Assembly (NCBI RefSeq): GCF_000003815.2
Contig: NC_049991.1
Coordinates: 1,659,718 to 1,723,717 of the forward strand
Source of the DNA: Branchiostoma floridae
Taxonomy: Eukaryota > Chordata > Leptocardii > Amphioxiformes > Branchiostomatidae
Length of the DNA: 64,000 nucleotides
Direction of reading: 5' to 3'
Shown here: positions 49,001 to 53,415 of the stretch, in pieces
How positions within the stretch are numbered: the first letter of the stretch is position 1
Layout: every line of letters begins with the position of its first letter
The notes under the pieces: generated by a model
What the model saw: the letters and a program-made list of their open reading frames with translations, nothing else
What the model was told of the DNA's origin: nothing
Databases searched by the model: none
Program-made: the position numbers and the translations under genes

Positions 49001-50750
49001 GATTGGAAAGTTACAGGACAGGGTTGTTTAGTTAGACCCCCTTTACACCAGAAGCTGCTATGTTGAGTGACCAAAAATTTTCAGATCAATCAACGAATTT
49101 CATAGACAAAGAGTGGATATGTTTACATTTGTGCATTTTGTTATCTTTGAGCTCATACTTTTACATTCAATATCATATCAATTATGAGATCAAGGGTAGA
49201 GAAATTCCACTTTTGATTGATAAAGGGTTGCCGACCAATTGCCGTCAAATGGAAGAGATATTTTAAGGAAGTAGGGACTTACTATCTAATGTGTAAAGAA
49301 ATTTTACTTTTGATTGATAAAGTGGTTGCCGACCAATTGCCGTCAAATGGAAGAGATATTTTAAGGAAGTAGGGACTTACTATCTAATGTGTAAAGAAAT
49401 TCCACTTTTGATTGATAAAGGGTTGCCGACCAATTGCCGTCAAATGGAAGAGATATTTTAAGGAAGTAGGGACTTACTATCTAATGTTACAGTATGTTTG
49501 TTCCTTGTTGTAGGTTGGTCCACTTGCTCCTGTCGGTGATCTTCCAGATGACGATCCTGCGTGACCTGGAGAAGCTGGCGGGGTGGGGCCGCATCGCCAT
49601 CATCTACATCCTGAGCGGCATCGGAGGGAACCTGGCCAGCGCCGTGTTCTTGCCATACCAGGCAGAGGTAAAGAGCATCAAAAACAGATGTTGTTTCCAG
49701 CTTTTGAATTTTTCTGCCACTACTTATACAATGTATGTATACCCAATGTTGTTAATTTTTGTTGGGAGATCTGTCATTTTAAACTTCCGAAACATTTTAA
49801 ACAATCTCATGTCATGAAGTCCAGCACTTTTCGACAGAATGGGTGAAATTTTTCCGTTGCAACAAGCAAATTTCTGTCCCGGGACAGAGGGATGGGTTTT
49901 GTAGACAACACTAGTACTGATCATAATGTTTGTCCAAAAATTGGTCTTTTTTTCCACCTCAGTAGTGGTACCTGTAGCAAAGAGATATAGTTCACAACAA
50001 AACTATTCATACCCTCCTAATTTTTCATTCATCTGTCATGTGAATTTTTTTTCTTTACATACTAGTGCAAGGTAGAAACGTTCAATATAATTACACAATA
50101 TTAAGATGAGATATCGGTCAAAATTCCTATGTACTGCCATTCATTCTTGAGGAAAGCAAATTGACAAGGGCTATGAATACATTTGGGGGGGGGGGATGAA
50201 TGATTCTTTTGTTAAGATAGAAAGCTAGTATATGAAACAACTTACAAGAAAAGAAATTACCAGTTGTGAAGACCTAAAAGAAGTTACAAACTTGGTGCTT
50301 CTTTCCTCTATCTAGGTTGGACCTGCAGGTGCCCACTTCGGCGTTATCGCGTGCCTGTTTGTTGAGGTGTTCCAGAGCTGGCAGATGCTGCAGGCACCCT
50401 GGAGGGCCATCCTGAAGCTGTCCATCATCGTCCTGGTCCTCTTTCTCCTGGGCCTCCTGCCGTGGATCGACAACTTCGCGCACATCACTGGTTTCATCTG
50501 CGGCATCCTTCTCTCCTTCTCGTTTCTACCTTACATCACGTTTGGGGCGTTCGACAAGAACAGGAAGCGAATACAGATCATCGTGTCCTTCCTCCTGTTT
50601 GTGGCCTTCTTCTCGGGACTGGTCGTTCTTTTCTACGTCAGGCCACTGACAGACTGTCAGGGGTGCGAGTACGTCAACTGTATCCCGTTCGACAAAACCT
50701 TCTGTAAATACCAAGGTCTTGACCTCACCCCTAGAGACGAGACGACGTGA
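18909..50750 (+). CDS. RHBDF1/2: Inactive rhomboid protein (iRhom), 17 coding exons
   Basis: Spliced CDS: 18909-19099, 21183-21212, 21762-21863, 22754-22846, 24050-24224, 24902-25093, 25784-25909, 34839-35062, 36250-36507, 37496-37682, 40026-40187, 42060-42148, 43058-43121, 47443-47616, 48607-48707, 49514-49667, 50316-50750. The total is 2757 nt, exactly 918 codons plus stop; human iRhom1 is about 855 residues. Order: basic, serine-rich cytoplasmic tail (1-465), first membrane segment (about 469-488), cysteine-rich luminal iRhom domain (about 490-705), six-helix rhomboid core (about 710-895). The rhomboid GxSG motif is GPAGAHFG (776-783), so the catalytic serine is Ala778 and it is preceded by Pro777; His830 of helix 6 is kept. 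From family knowledge, iRhoms are non-proteolytic ER/Golgi/plasma-membrane proteins that escort and regulate ADAM17 and EGFR-ligand trafficking. Amphioxus-like lineages predate the vertebrate RHBDF1/RHBDF2 split, so this is probably co-orthologous to both. Exon 6's 3' end is the only uncertain boundary. Confidence 0.93.
19225..19450 (+). repeat. Interspersed repeat with TTTTGGGCCCCCTAGTG
   Basis: The motif GACTAGATTTTGGGCCCCCTAGTGGCAT is present twice (about 19260 and 19400). It begins right after exon 1 of iRhom and is probably retroelement-derived. Confidence 0.5.
19720..20285 (+). mobile_element. Retroelement 3' end (SINE/LINE-like) with ACAC tract and hairpin tail
   Basis: TTTGCCACCAAGAAATCAAGACC, GGTTCTCAAGTTATG, an ACACAGAC repeat (20190-20245), then CCTCCATTTTTTCATGGAGG. 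This order is typical of metazoan L2/CR1-like tails. The 109-codon minus-strand ORF here is not a gene. Confidence 0.55.
20430..20620. mobile_element. MITE, TAACGCTAGTTCACC family (partial)
   Basis: Inner arms only: GTTTTTAAAAACAGAG, GGGGATATCAAGTTGACGGTGG and their inverted partners; outer ends are lost. Confidence 0.55.
21183..21212 (+). CDS. RHBDF1/2: iRhom microexon 2 (30 nt)
   Basis: Acceptor CTTCCATTAG precedes 21183 and donor AG|GTAACT follows 21212. It encodes [10 protein letters not shown]. Both ends are phase 2, so skipping leaves the frame intact; a likely optional cassette. It is supported by splice sites and frame only, because the family has no strong conservation here. Confidence 0.65.
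21762..21863 (+). CDS. RHBDF1/2: iRhom coding exon 3 (duplicated exon, copy A)
   Basis: Acceptor GTGGTAG, donor AG|GTAGGG, 102 nt, phase 2 at both ends. The core [16 protein letters not shown] is repeated with few changes in the next exon, and the DNA is also clearly similar including the AAGCAG|GTA donor. Basic motif R95-K-H-S98 fits a basophilic kinase site. No equivalent is recalled in vertebrate iRhoms. Confidence 0.82.
22009..22244. mobile_element. MITE, TAACGCTAGTTCACC family
   Basis: TAACGCTAGTTCACCTTCAT and its inverted end GGTGAACCAGCGTTA bound a palindrome between duplicated exons 3 and 4. Confidence 0.85.
22250..22630. repeat. Degenerate minisatellite with TAAAGACTA(G/A)CAA
   Basis: About six imperfect units of 50-70 bp sharing CATGTACA, GTGTAGTGTGT, GCCAGTACTAGTGT and AAGACTAACAA, in the intron between the duplicated exons. 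Confidence 0.65.
22754..22846 (+). CDS. RHBDF1/2: iRhom coding exon 4 (duplicated exon, copy B)
   Basis: Acceptor GTACAATGTAG, donor AG|GTAACG, 93 nt, phase 2 at both ends. It has [16 protein letters not shown] in place of the exon 3 core: 20 of 25 aligned residues are identical. It carries R126-K-Y-S129. It could be used together with, or instead of, exon 3. Confidence 0.82.
23113..23747. mobile_element. MITE interrupted by a non-LTR retroelement tail
   Basis: The left MITE arm (AGCTAATTCACCTTTATTTG) and right arm (CGGATAAAGGTGAACCAGCG) flank an insert of about 23280-23660. The insert ends ATAGGGCTCCCTTGGAAATC, a short variable stretch and (AATA)n, as in non-LTR 3' ends. Confidence 0.7.
24050..24224 (+). 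CDS. RHBDF1/2: iRhom coding exon 5 (N-terminal homology block)
   Basis: Acceptor TCCCAATAG, donor CAG|GTCGGT; enters phase 2, leaves phase 0. It encodes [15 protein letters not shown], then [11 protein letters not shown], matching the vertebrate WFGVSKDSDSTQKW and RHCSQRYGKLK region. This is the first stretch with clear iRhom similarity. The exon is GC-rich compared with its introns. Confidence 0.92.
24225..24275 (+). promoter_or_regulatory. Cluster of AAAGGTCAA repeats after exon 5
   Basis: Three AAAGGTCA half-sites in 30 bp (24240-24270). They match nuclear-receptor half-sites, but similar sequence also occurs in repeats nearby, so function is doubtful. Confidence 0.2.
24902..25093 (+). 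CDS. RHBDF1/2: iRhom coding exon 6
   Basis: Begins IVDPLA after acceptor CACCGCTAG, matching the vertebrate IIDPLARG segment, and continues [10 protein letters not shown] against vertebrate TPVTPGAASL. Two phase-0 donors are possible: GTT|GTGAGC after 25093 (better intron consensus, used here) and AAG|GTGCAG after 25072, which would shorten the protein by seven residues. Confidence 0.85.
25320..25660. mobile_element. MITE, TAACGCTAGTTCACC family, with nested insertion
   Basis: CCACCTTTATCCACAGGGCA at the left, GGATAAAGGTTACCCCACGG at the right; interrupted by a second MITE at 25477-25604. Confidence 0.7.
25477..25604. mobile_element. 128-bp MITE with 9-bp target duplication
   Basis: TAATCTCCAACCAGATCC and inverted GGATCTGCTTGGAGATTA ends (17 of 18 match), flanked by CTGAAATGC at 25468-25476 and 25605-25613. 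A perfect 9-bp duplication is typical of Mutator-like elements. Confidence 0.88.
25784..25909 (+). CDS. RHBDF1/2: iRhom coding exon 7
   Basis: Acceptor CTCTGCTACAG, donor GAT|GTAAGT, 42 codons, phase 0/0. It encodes [19 protein letters not shown] then FSFFGRD, aligning with the vertebrate RRSFTPASFLEED and LDTSFFARE acidic segment. It is followed by a 9-kb intron. Confidence 0.92.
25928..26300. repeat. Tandem duplication, 188-bp period
   Basis: ACAAATCTATGTGTA...GCAACAACAA.GATTCTCTGAT...CCTCGAGTCTT occurs from 25928 and again from 26116; starts 18 bp after the exon 7 donor. Confidence 0.9.
27342..28145. repeat. Tandem repeat, about 163-bp unit, five copies
   Basis: Units start TTTTCCGTTACGATAAATCC at 27342, 27500, 27665, 27831 and 27994. 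Each has TTTTTCACGATT.CCCAGTT, GGAAAAGTTTTTGCAGG and AATATCTCTTTGAGGAGTCA. Confidence 0.92.
29160..29410 (+). mobile_element. tRNA-derived SINE (plus orientation)
   Basis: GGGCATAATTGCAG, GACTCAGAACC and GGTCCTGGGTTCACATCC form the tRNA-like head, followed by CCTTGGGAAAGGCAC. The tail differs from the 7150 copy and matches 5110-5330. Confidence 0.6.
31480..31625. mobile_element. Small inverted-repeat element
   Basis: CTCCAAGCAGAGGTTAGGCT (from about 31491) and its complement AGCCTAACCTCTGCTTGGAG at about 31600-31619 bound a 130-bp hairpin. Confidence 0.65.
34839..35062 (+). CDS. RHBDF1/2: iRhom coding exon 8
   Basis: Acceptor GCCTCTTCCAG, donor CT|GTGAGT (phase 0 to 2). Residues 304-377 include [20 protein letters not shown], matching the vertebrate ELSTYPDEVFESP block, followed by a variable acidic stretch. 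It is a GC-rich island in AT-rich intron. Confidence 0.9.
35118..35345. mobile_element. MITE, TAACGCTAGTTCACC family
   Basis: TTAATGCTAGTTCACCCTTAT to GGATAAAGGTGAATTCACC, with GGGATA/TATCCC and GTGGTTTC/GAAACTAC inner arms, in iRhom intron 8. Confidence 0.8.
36010..36180 (-). mobile_element. SINE fragment (tail part)
   Basis: AAGGTCCCCTACTCTTTTCG, GGACTTCCATTTAACGTCCT and AGCTAGGTACTCATTTTT match the tail of the 7150 and 42725 copies; the tRNA head is missing. Confidence 0.6.
36250..36507 (+). CDS. RHBDF1/2: iRhom coding exon 9 (basic juxtamembrane region)
   Basis: Acceptor ATCTTCTAG, donor AG|GTAGGC (phase 2/2). Residues 378-463: [17 protein letters not shown], then a very basic run ([12 protein letters not shown]), then [17 protein letters not shown], matching vertebrate RPYGLGMVGRLTNRTYRKR just before the first membrane helix. 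The basic stretch would lie on the cytosolic face. Confidence 0.93.
36512..36905 (+). repeat. Undivided copy of the interspersed repeat
   Basis: Contains both the GCTTTTAGCTAGGATTTTAT start and the GTGGCATCCCTGGTCAATCA part, contiguous, just after iRhom exon 9. Confidence 0.75.
37147..37459. mobile_element. Foldback MITE, GCTAAGGGCACAACC ends
   Basis: GCTAAGGGCACAACC at about 37150 and its inverse GGTTGTGCCCTTAGC at about 37438-37452. It also holds paired CGTACTT/ACGTG stems and creates several false ORFs. Confidence 0.75.
37496..37682 (+). CDS. RHBDF1/2: iRhom coding exon 10 (TM1 and start of luminal domain)
   Basis: Acceptor TTTTATTTTCCAG, donor GAC|GTGAGT (phase 2 to 0). It encodes [12 protein letters not shown] and a hydrophobic helix to about residue 488, then VYGIAPIGF and ends [10 protein letters not shown]. 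Vertebrate counterparts are RPFFTYWLTFVH, YGIAPVGF and NFWIGP. A foldback repeat lies only about 35 bp before the acceptor. Confidence 0.96.
38874..39180. mobile_element. hAT-like MITE with TGCAGGTA core
   Basis: CAGGGCTCGAAATA at the left, TATTTCGAGCCCTG at the right, direct repeat AATGT on both sides. The interior repeats TACCTGCAC and its inverse. Confidence 0.82.
39321..39502. mobile_element. TACAGTCAAACC foldback element, copy 1
   Basis: TACAGTCAAACCTGTCTATA to TACAGGTTTGACTGTA, with GTGGCC/GGCCAC inner stems; TA at each end. Confidence 0.9.
39501..39682. mobile_element. TACAGTCAAACC foldback element, copy 2
   Basis: Head-to-tail with copy 1, sharing the TA at 39501-39502. Differences noticed are GGGCAAATG/GGACAAATG and GATAATA/GATAAAA, so the duplication is recent. 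Confidence 0.9.
39757..39875 (-). mobile_element. SINE fragment
   Basis: TAGGTACTCATTTTT, CCTTTCCCAAGGGCACAA and a decayed head sequence (ACCAAGGACCTTC). Confidence 0.5.
40026..40187 (+). CDS. RHBDF1/2: iRhom coding exon 11 (iRhom homology domain)
   Basis: Acceptor TTTTTCCACAG, donor TCG|GTTAGT, 54 codons, phase 0/0. It encodes [16 protein letters not shown] and later [11 protein letters not shown]; vertebrates have LIHLGAKFSPCMRQDP and CCVRNDRSGC. The cysteines are those of the luminal iRhom domain. Confidence 0.96.
40600..40887. mobile_element. hAT-like MITE with TAGCGTAGTGG core
   Basis: CAGGGTTCTAGCTAG to CTGGCTAGAACCCTG, flanked by CGATACA at 40593-40599 and 40888-40894. The interior repeats CCACTACGCTAAAAT and its inverse. 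Confidence 0.88.
40947..41600. mobile_element. 654-bp near-complete palindrome, TTAA flanked
   Basis: GGTATT...AATACC ends inside TTAA at 40943-40946 and 41601-41604. Arms of about 300 bp include CTGATGACGTCATCA-type sequence and CAAAATACAGCACTTTGGTA with its inverse; the loop is near 41265. Non-autonomous TTAA-target (piggyBac- or Kolobok-like) element. Confidence 0.85.
42060..42148 (+). CDS. RHBDF1/2: iRhom coding exon 12 (iRhom homology domain)
   Basis: Acceptor after a 13-T tract (CCTTCACAG), donor GA|GTAAGA, phase 0 to 2. It encodes FWRWSEDN and [11 protein letters not shown], aligning with vertebrate VWVKW and FGSVCHQDP. A hAT-like MITE starts only 37 bp after the donor. Confidence 0.92.
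42186..42542. mobile_element. hAT-like MITE with GGGTGCACC core
   Basis: CAGGGCTCGAAAT to ATTTTGAGCCCTG, flanked by CTATAT at 42180-42185 and 42543-42548. GGGTGCACC occurs many times in both orientations. Confidence 0.85.
42725..42975 (-). mobile_element. SINE copy
   Basis: AGGACCCCTACTCTTTCAAT, GTCCTATCCAAGGGACG, GAGTGAAGTGAGGAAAGTC and CCCAAGGGCACAAGAT in the order of the 7150 copy; the head is decayed. Confidence 0.65.
43058..43121 (+). CDS. RHBDF1/2: iRhom coding exon 13 (iRhom homology domain)
   Basis: Short 64-nt exon, acceptor TTCTTCCTCAG, donor CCG|GTAAGT, phase 2 to 0. It encodes [21 protein letters not shown]; vertebrates have DPHEWPEDITKWP. Confidence 0.95.
44052..45304. mobile_element. 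Tc1/mariner-type transposon, inactivated, long inverted repeats
   Basis: AACTCGGCACAAAAAGTTTG from 44054 and its inverse ending at 45302; arms stay similar for about 200 bp. Flanking TA at 44052-44053 and 45303-45304 fits a TA target. Length about 1.25 kb. A decayed transposase lies inside on the minus strand. Confidence 0.88.
44600..45010 (-). pseudogene. Broken Tc1/mariner transposase
   Basis: Minus-strand translation in shifting frames gives [13 protein letters not shown] (44832-44876), the family's GGSxMVWG motif; then a VIxGNxN-like segment; then [20 protein letters not shown] (44635-44715), the DNARPH...LQ block. In-frame stops (for example just before NTRPH and after GVQS) and at least one frameshift show it is dead. 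The N-terminal DNA-binding half is not recognisable. Confidence 0.85.
45459..45534 (-). pseudogene. tRNA-like sequence, Arg(TCG)-like (copy 1)
   Basis: The minus strand reads TTAGCTCAAACGGTAAAG (A box/D arm), GTCTTCGGATC (anticodon loop resembling tRNA-Arg TCG) and CCTGGTTCGAGCCCAGG (paired T arm). No matching acceptor stem is obvious, so it is a pseudogene or SINE head rather than a working tRNA. Confidence 0.55.
45717..45790 (-). pseudogene. tRNA-like sequence (copy 2)
   Basis: TTAGCTCAATCGGTAAAGCC, GTCTTCAGATC and CTGGTTCGAATCACC. The T stem is broken and the anticodon loop differs by one base from copy 1. Confidence 0.5.
46505..47335. repeat. Minisatellite, 37-bp unit with variant units
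   Basis: About 20 units of GGGACAGCTATGTCTGTATG plus AAAGTCATTCAGTGCCA. A shorter variant (GGGACAGTTGTGTCAT... CATACAGCACCA) alternates with it, giving a higher-order pattern. It ends about 110 bp before iRhom exon 14. Confidence 0.93.
47443..47616 (+). CDS. RHBDF1/2: iRhom coding exon 14 (iRhom homology domain)
   Basis: Acceptor TCTCCCGTGCAG, donor CAG|GTAATG, 58 codons, phase 0/0. It encodes [19 protein letters not shown] and HQEASLCSQ; vertebrates have RPCCIGTKGRCEITSREYC and HEEATLCSQ. A long minisatellite fills the intron just before it. Confidence 0.97.
48607..48707 (+). CDS. RHBDF1/2: iRhom coding exon 15 (start of rhomboid core)
   Basis: Acceptor TTGTGTCCAG, donor GG|GTACGT, phase 0 to 2. 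It encodes [19 protein letters not shown] and SLFLHAG, nearly identical to vertebrate iRhom ([19 protein letters not shown]). It leads into the second membrane helix. Confidence 0.97.
49201..49488. repeat. Tandem repeat, 97-bp unit, three copies
   Basis: Units begin GAAATTCCACTTTTGATTGA at 49201, 49298 and 49396 and are nearly identical. The last ends about 25 bp before exon 16. Confidence 0.95.
49514..49667 (+). CDS. RHBDF1/2: iRhom coding exon 16 (rhomboid core)
   Basis: Acceptor CCTTGTTGTAG, donor GAG|GTAAAG, phase 2 to 0. It encodes [16 protein letters not shown], then [10 protein letters not shown] and [14 protein letters not shown], close to vertebrate [16 protein letters not shown] and GNLASAIFLPYRAE. 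A 97-bp tandem repeat ends about 25 bp before it. Confidence 0.97.
50316..50750 (+). CDS. RHBDF1/2: iRhom last coding exon 17 (dead active site, TM helices, stop)
   Basis: Acceptor TTCCTCTATCTAG. It begins VGPAGAHFG: in active rhomboids this position is GxSGxxxG, so Ser is replaced by Ala778 and Pro777 sits beside it, the iRhom signature. [14 protein letters not shown] carries His830. The C-terminus has a hydrophobic helix ending VVLFYV and a cysteine-rich tail ([10 protein letters not shown]), then TGA at 50748. Confidence 0.97.
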   Translation, partial: VGPAGAHFGVIACLFVEVFQSWQMLQAPWRAILKLSIIVLVLFLLGLLPWIDNFAHITGFICGILLSFSFLPYITFGAFDKNRKRIQIIVSFLLFVAFFSGLVVLFYVRPLTDCQGCEYVNCIPFDKTFCKYQGLDLTPRDETT

Positions 50751-53415
50751 AGTCGTTCTAAAACCTTATACTTATAGATATCACATTGATAGGAAAACTG
50801 ATGAAACAGTAACTGTAGATAAGTATTGTAAAACTATACAGATGGGTACTAGCTTTGATCATAAAAACTTAACGACCAGCATTTGTTTCTGACAATGTAT
50901 GTCTTAGCCAAACAAAGGACAACTTGTTCATTCATCTTTCTTTCTAAGGGAGTGAATCGCTGATGTTTACAAAATGCTGCCAACATTTCTCGTAACATTA
51001 ACCAAAAGAAGTGTGAAGAATTATGCCGGCAATACCGTTTTGATGCTTTTTTTTTCTGAAGGCTTGAAAGTTCATGTACTTTTAGGCTGGAATGAAGCCT
51101 AACATTGCAGTAACCGTTGCTACCATGTTACAGTATGGTGCCATATTATCGTACGCAAAACATTTTATATGCTTGATCATTCCGAGATTTTCTTAGCTAT
51201 GTTATACATAACGATGCCCTGCTGCTGAACATGTTGCATTTATCCTGGTGTTGCCAGGCATTGTTATTAATCAGACAATTGTGAGTGGTAGGATTCTATG
51301 GTAGGATGGTTTGCATGTGTTTTAACATGTCTTAAACGACTGGGACAAAAGTCTGGAAACGTGTACTATTACATGCACTAATAAGATGTGAACGTCTTTG
51401 ATATTTTGATATTTATTCCTAACAGTACAGTGAAGATGTAACGAAACATGCCATATTTGTGCTTATCAATAGCAAGTTACTCTGGCATTTGTAATGTTGT
51501 GTCCATACTTCAGCAAAGGGCTATAATTTCGTTTTGAACAATTGAGGGCTGTCAGCAAAAAAATTAAAAGCTCTCAGTACACCGCTGCATGTAGTTTGTG
51601 TTGAGTAGCTATTTTGCCTATTTGTCAAAAGCCCCTCAGAAGCACTGTTAAGAGAGTGCCATTATACGATGGTATATTTATTGCTGTGGTAAAAGCAAAG
51701 AACAGTCCATGGCCCTTACAAAATCTTCACTGAAAAGAAATAGTTTGCAGTAGGCCAAATGCAAATATTTCTTGACAAAGTTTGCCATCAGACTTGCCAT
51801 ACATGTAGTTTTGCTCATTTAATGCCGTAGTGGTCCATGCTTATAGATTATTAAGACTATGATTTATGGAACCTTTTATAGAACATGATATTTATGCATA
51901 AGATGTGTACTGAGTTTATAAACTTTCTTTCCTGTGAAGCATCCAGTGTATATCTATAACAACATTTACACACAGTATTAGCAGATATACTGTATAGTTT
52001 GTTATAAGTGTTCAAAGTGAAACCTACACTCTCGGTTTGAAAAGAGCTGAAGCGTTGTTTGACTTTTGTATTTTACATTTAGACCATTTTTGTTTTGTAC
52101 TGATAAAAGTCATCAATACTTGCCTAACACAAACCAGTGTTTTTGGAGAGCAGAAAGAAAAGAAAGCTTGTAAAAGACATATATTAAACTCTTCATATTT
52201 TAAAGCCTACCTTCTAACTGTTCCAGAGACTGATGATGCACTAAATGTATGAAAACAGCAACATTGTAACCAGTGTTATTTACCATAATGTACATTTATC
52301 TGTTCTTGTAATAAGGCTCTTTCCAACTCAGGACATTGCTGTACCATATGGGATGTTGTATTTTTGTACCCAGAGCTGTGATTATTGCTTAATAGATACA
52401 AAATGTACATATATCATCGTCTCTGGTTTAACTAGCTAGGAGAAAATCCAAGAGGTTTACTCAAACAAAACTCCAACTCAAGGCATTTGGGAAGTTTCAG
52501 CCAACATTTCGTTGTATCCTATAGTCTACCAGGAGCCTAGGTGTGATTGAAAAAAAAAATGTCTTTGATCAGCACTAAGGAAAAAAAATGCTGTCGATAC
52601 ATTGTACAATGTATATCTGAAGTTACAACCTTCTGTGTTTTGCCCTGAACATTTTCACAGAAAAAAAGATCAAGTCAAGTTTGATTGGTATGTTTGTATA
52701 ATGTTTAATATCACTTCATGTATAGTTTATGCTACGGTCACATTTGCACGGAAGCCCGTAGACGATCTACATGTAGGTGTGGCCGTTTCTGAAGCCATAA
52801 TACGTCCCGACTCCAACCCTACCCCCAATCATGGTAGTTATTTTTGCCGGGTCCCGGGCTGATTAAAAAATCCAGGTGCCCGGCTTTGGCCAAAAATTGT
52901 CCGGTAACCGCAGTGTCCCACAGGGCCATGTAGTGAAACGCCTGAAAGTGCAAAAAAAATCCAGAAATTCCTGTCGAATTTTGGGAATTCTTGCCAAACG
53001 GACGCACACTATACTGTTAGGCTAGCCTCTGAGGCGTCGCCAAAAAAAAACGCCCGGTGGGACACCATTTTCCAATTGTGACCGTAGCATTATATAGTTA
53101 GATTGTTTTGTTTTTTTTAAGCAAGAAGATCTTATTCTTTCAAAGAGCTTTTTAACTTTTTCACTACCACAGGATTGCTATGTGTACAGTTCGTACTATA
53201 TGTCTGTTATCATGAGAAATAACTTGATTTTTGTTGGTACATGTATGTGTCTCACAATTGTTCCATACTTGTCTTATTGAAACACAGTATATTCTTCTTA
53301 CTAAGAATTATTTGGCCTTTGACAACTAAGATGTGGAAAATGAAGTTATAGAAAAAAAATCATTCACGACAATTTATATACAGAAGCTGGAATAAATGTA
53401 TTTCAGGAAACGTGA
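50751..53415 (+). other. RHBDF1/2: iRhom 3' UTR (probable)
   Basis: No convincing ORF; AT-rich. The first good poly(A) signal noticed is AATAAA at 53391-53396, giving a 3' UTR of about 2.6 kb. It contains a MITE at 52728-53092. The exact end is inferred. Confidence 0.5.
52728..53092. mobile_element. MITE, ATGCTACGGTCACA ends, in the iRhom 3' UTR
   Basis: ATGCTACGGTCACA at about 52729 and its inverse TGTGACCGTAGCAT to about 53090; TATAGTT at 52721-52727 and 53093-53099 is the likely target duplication. Confidence 0.82.
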
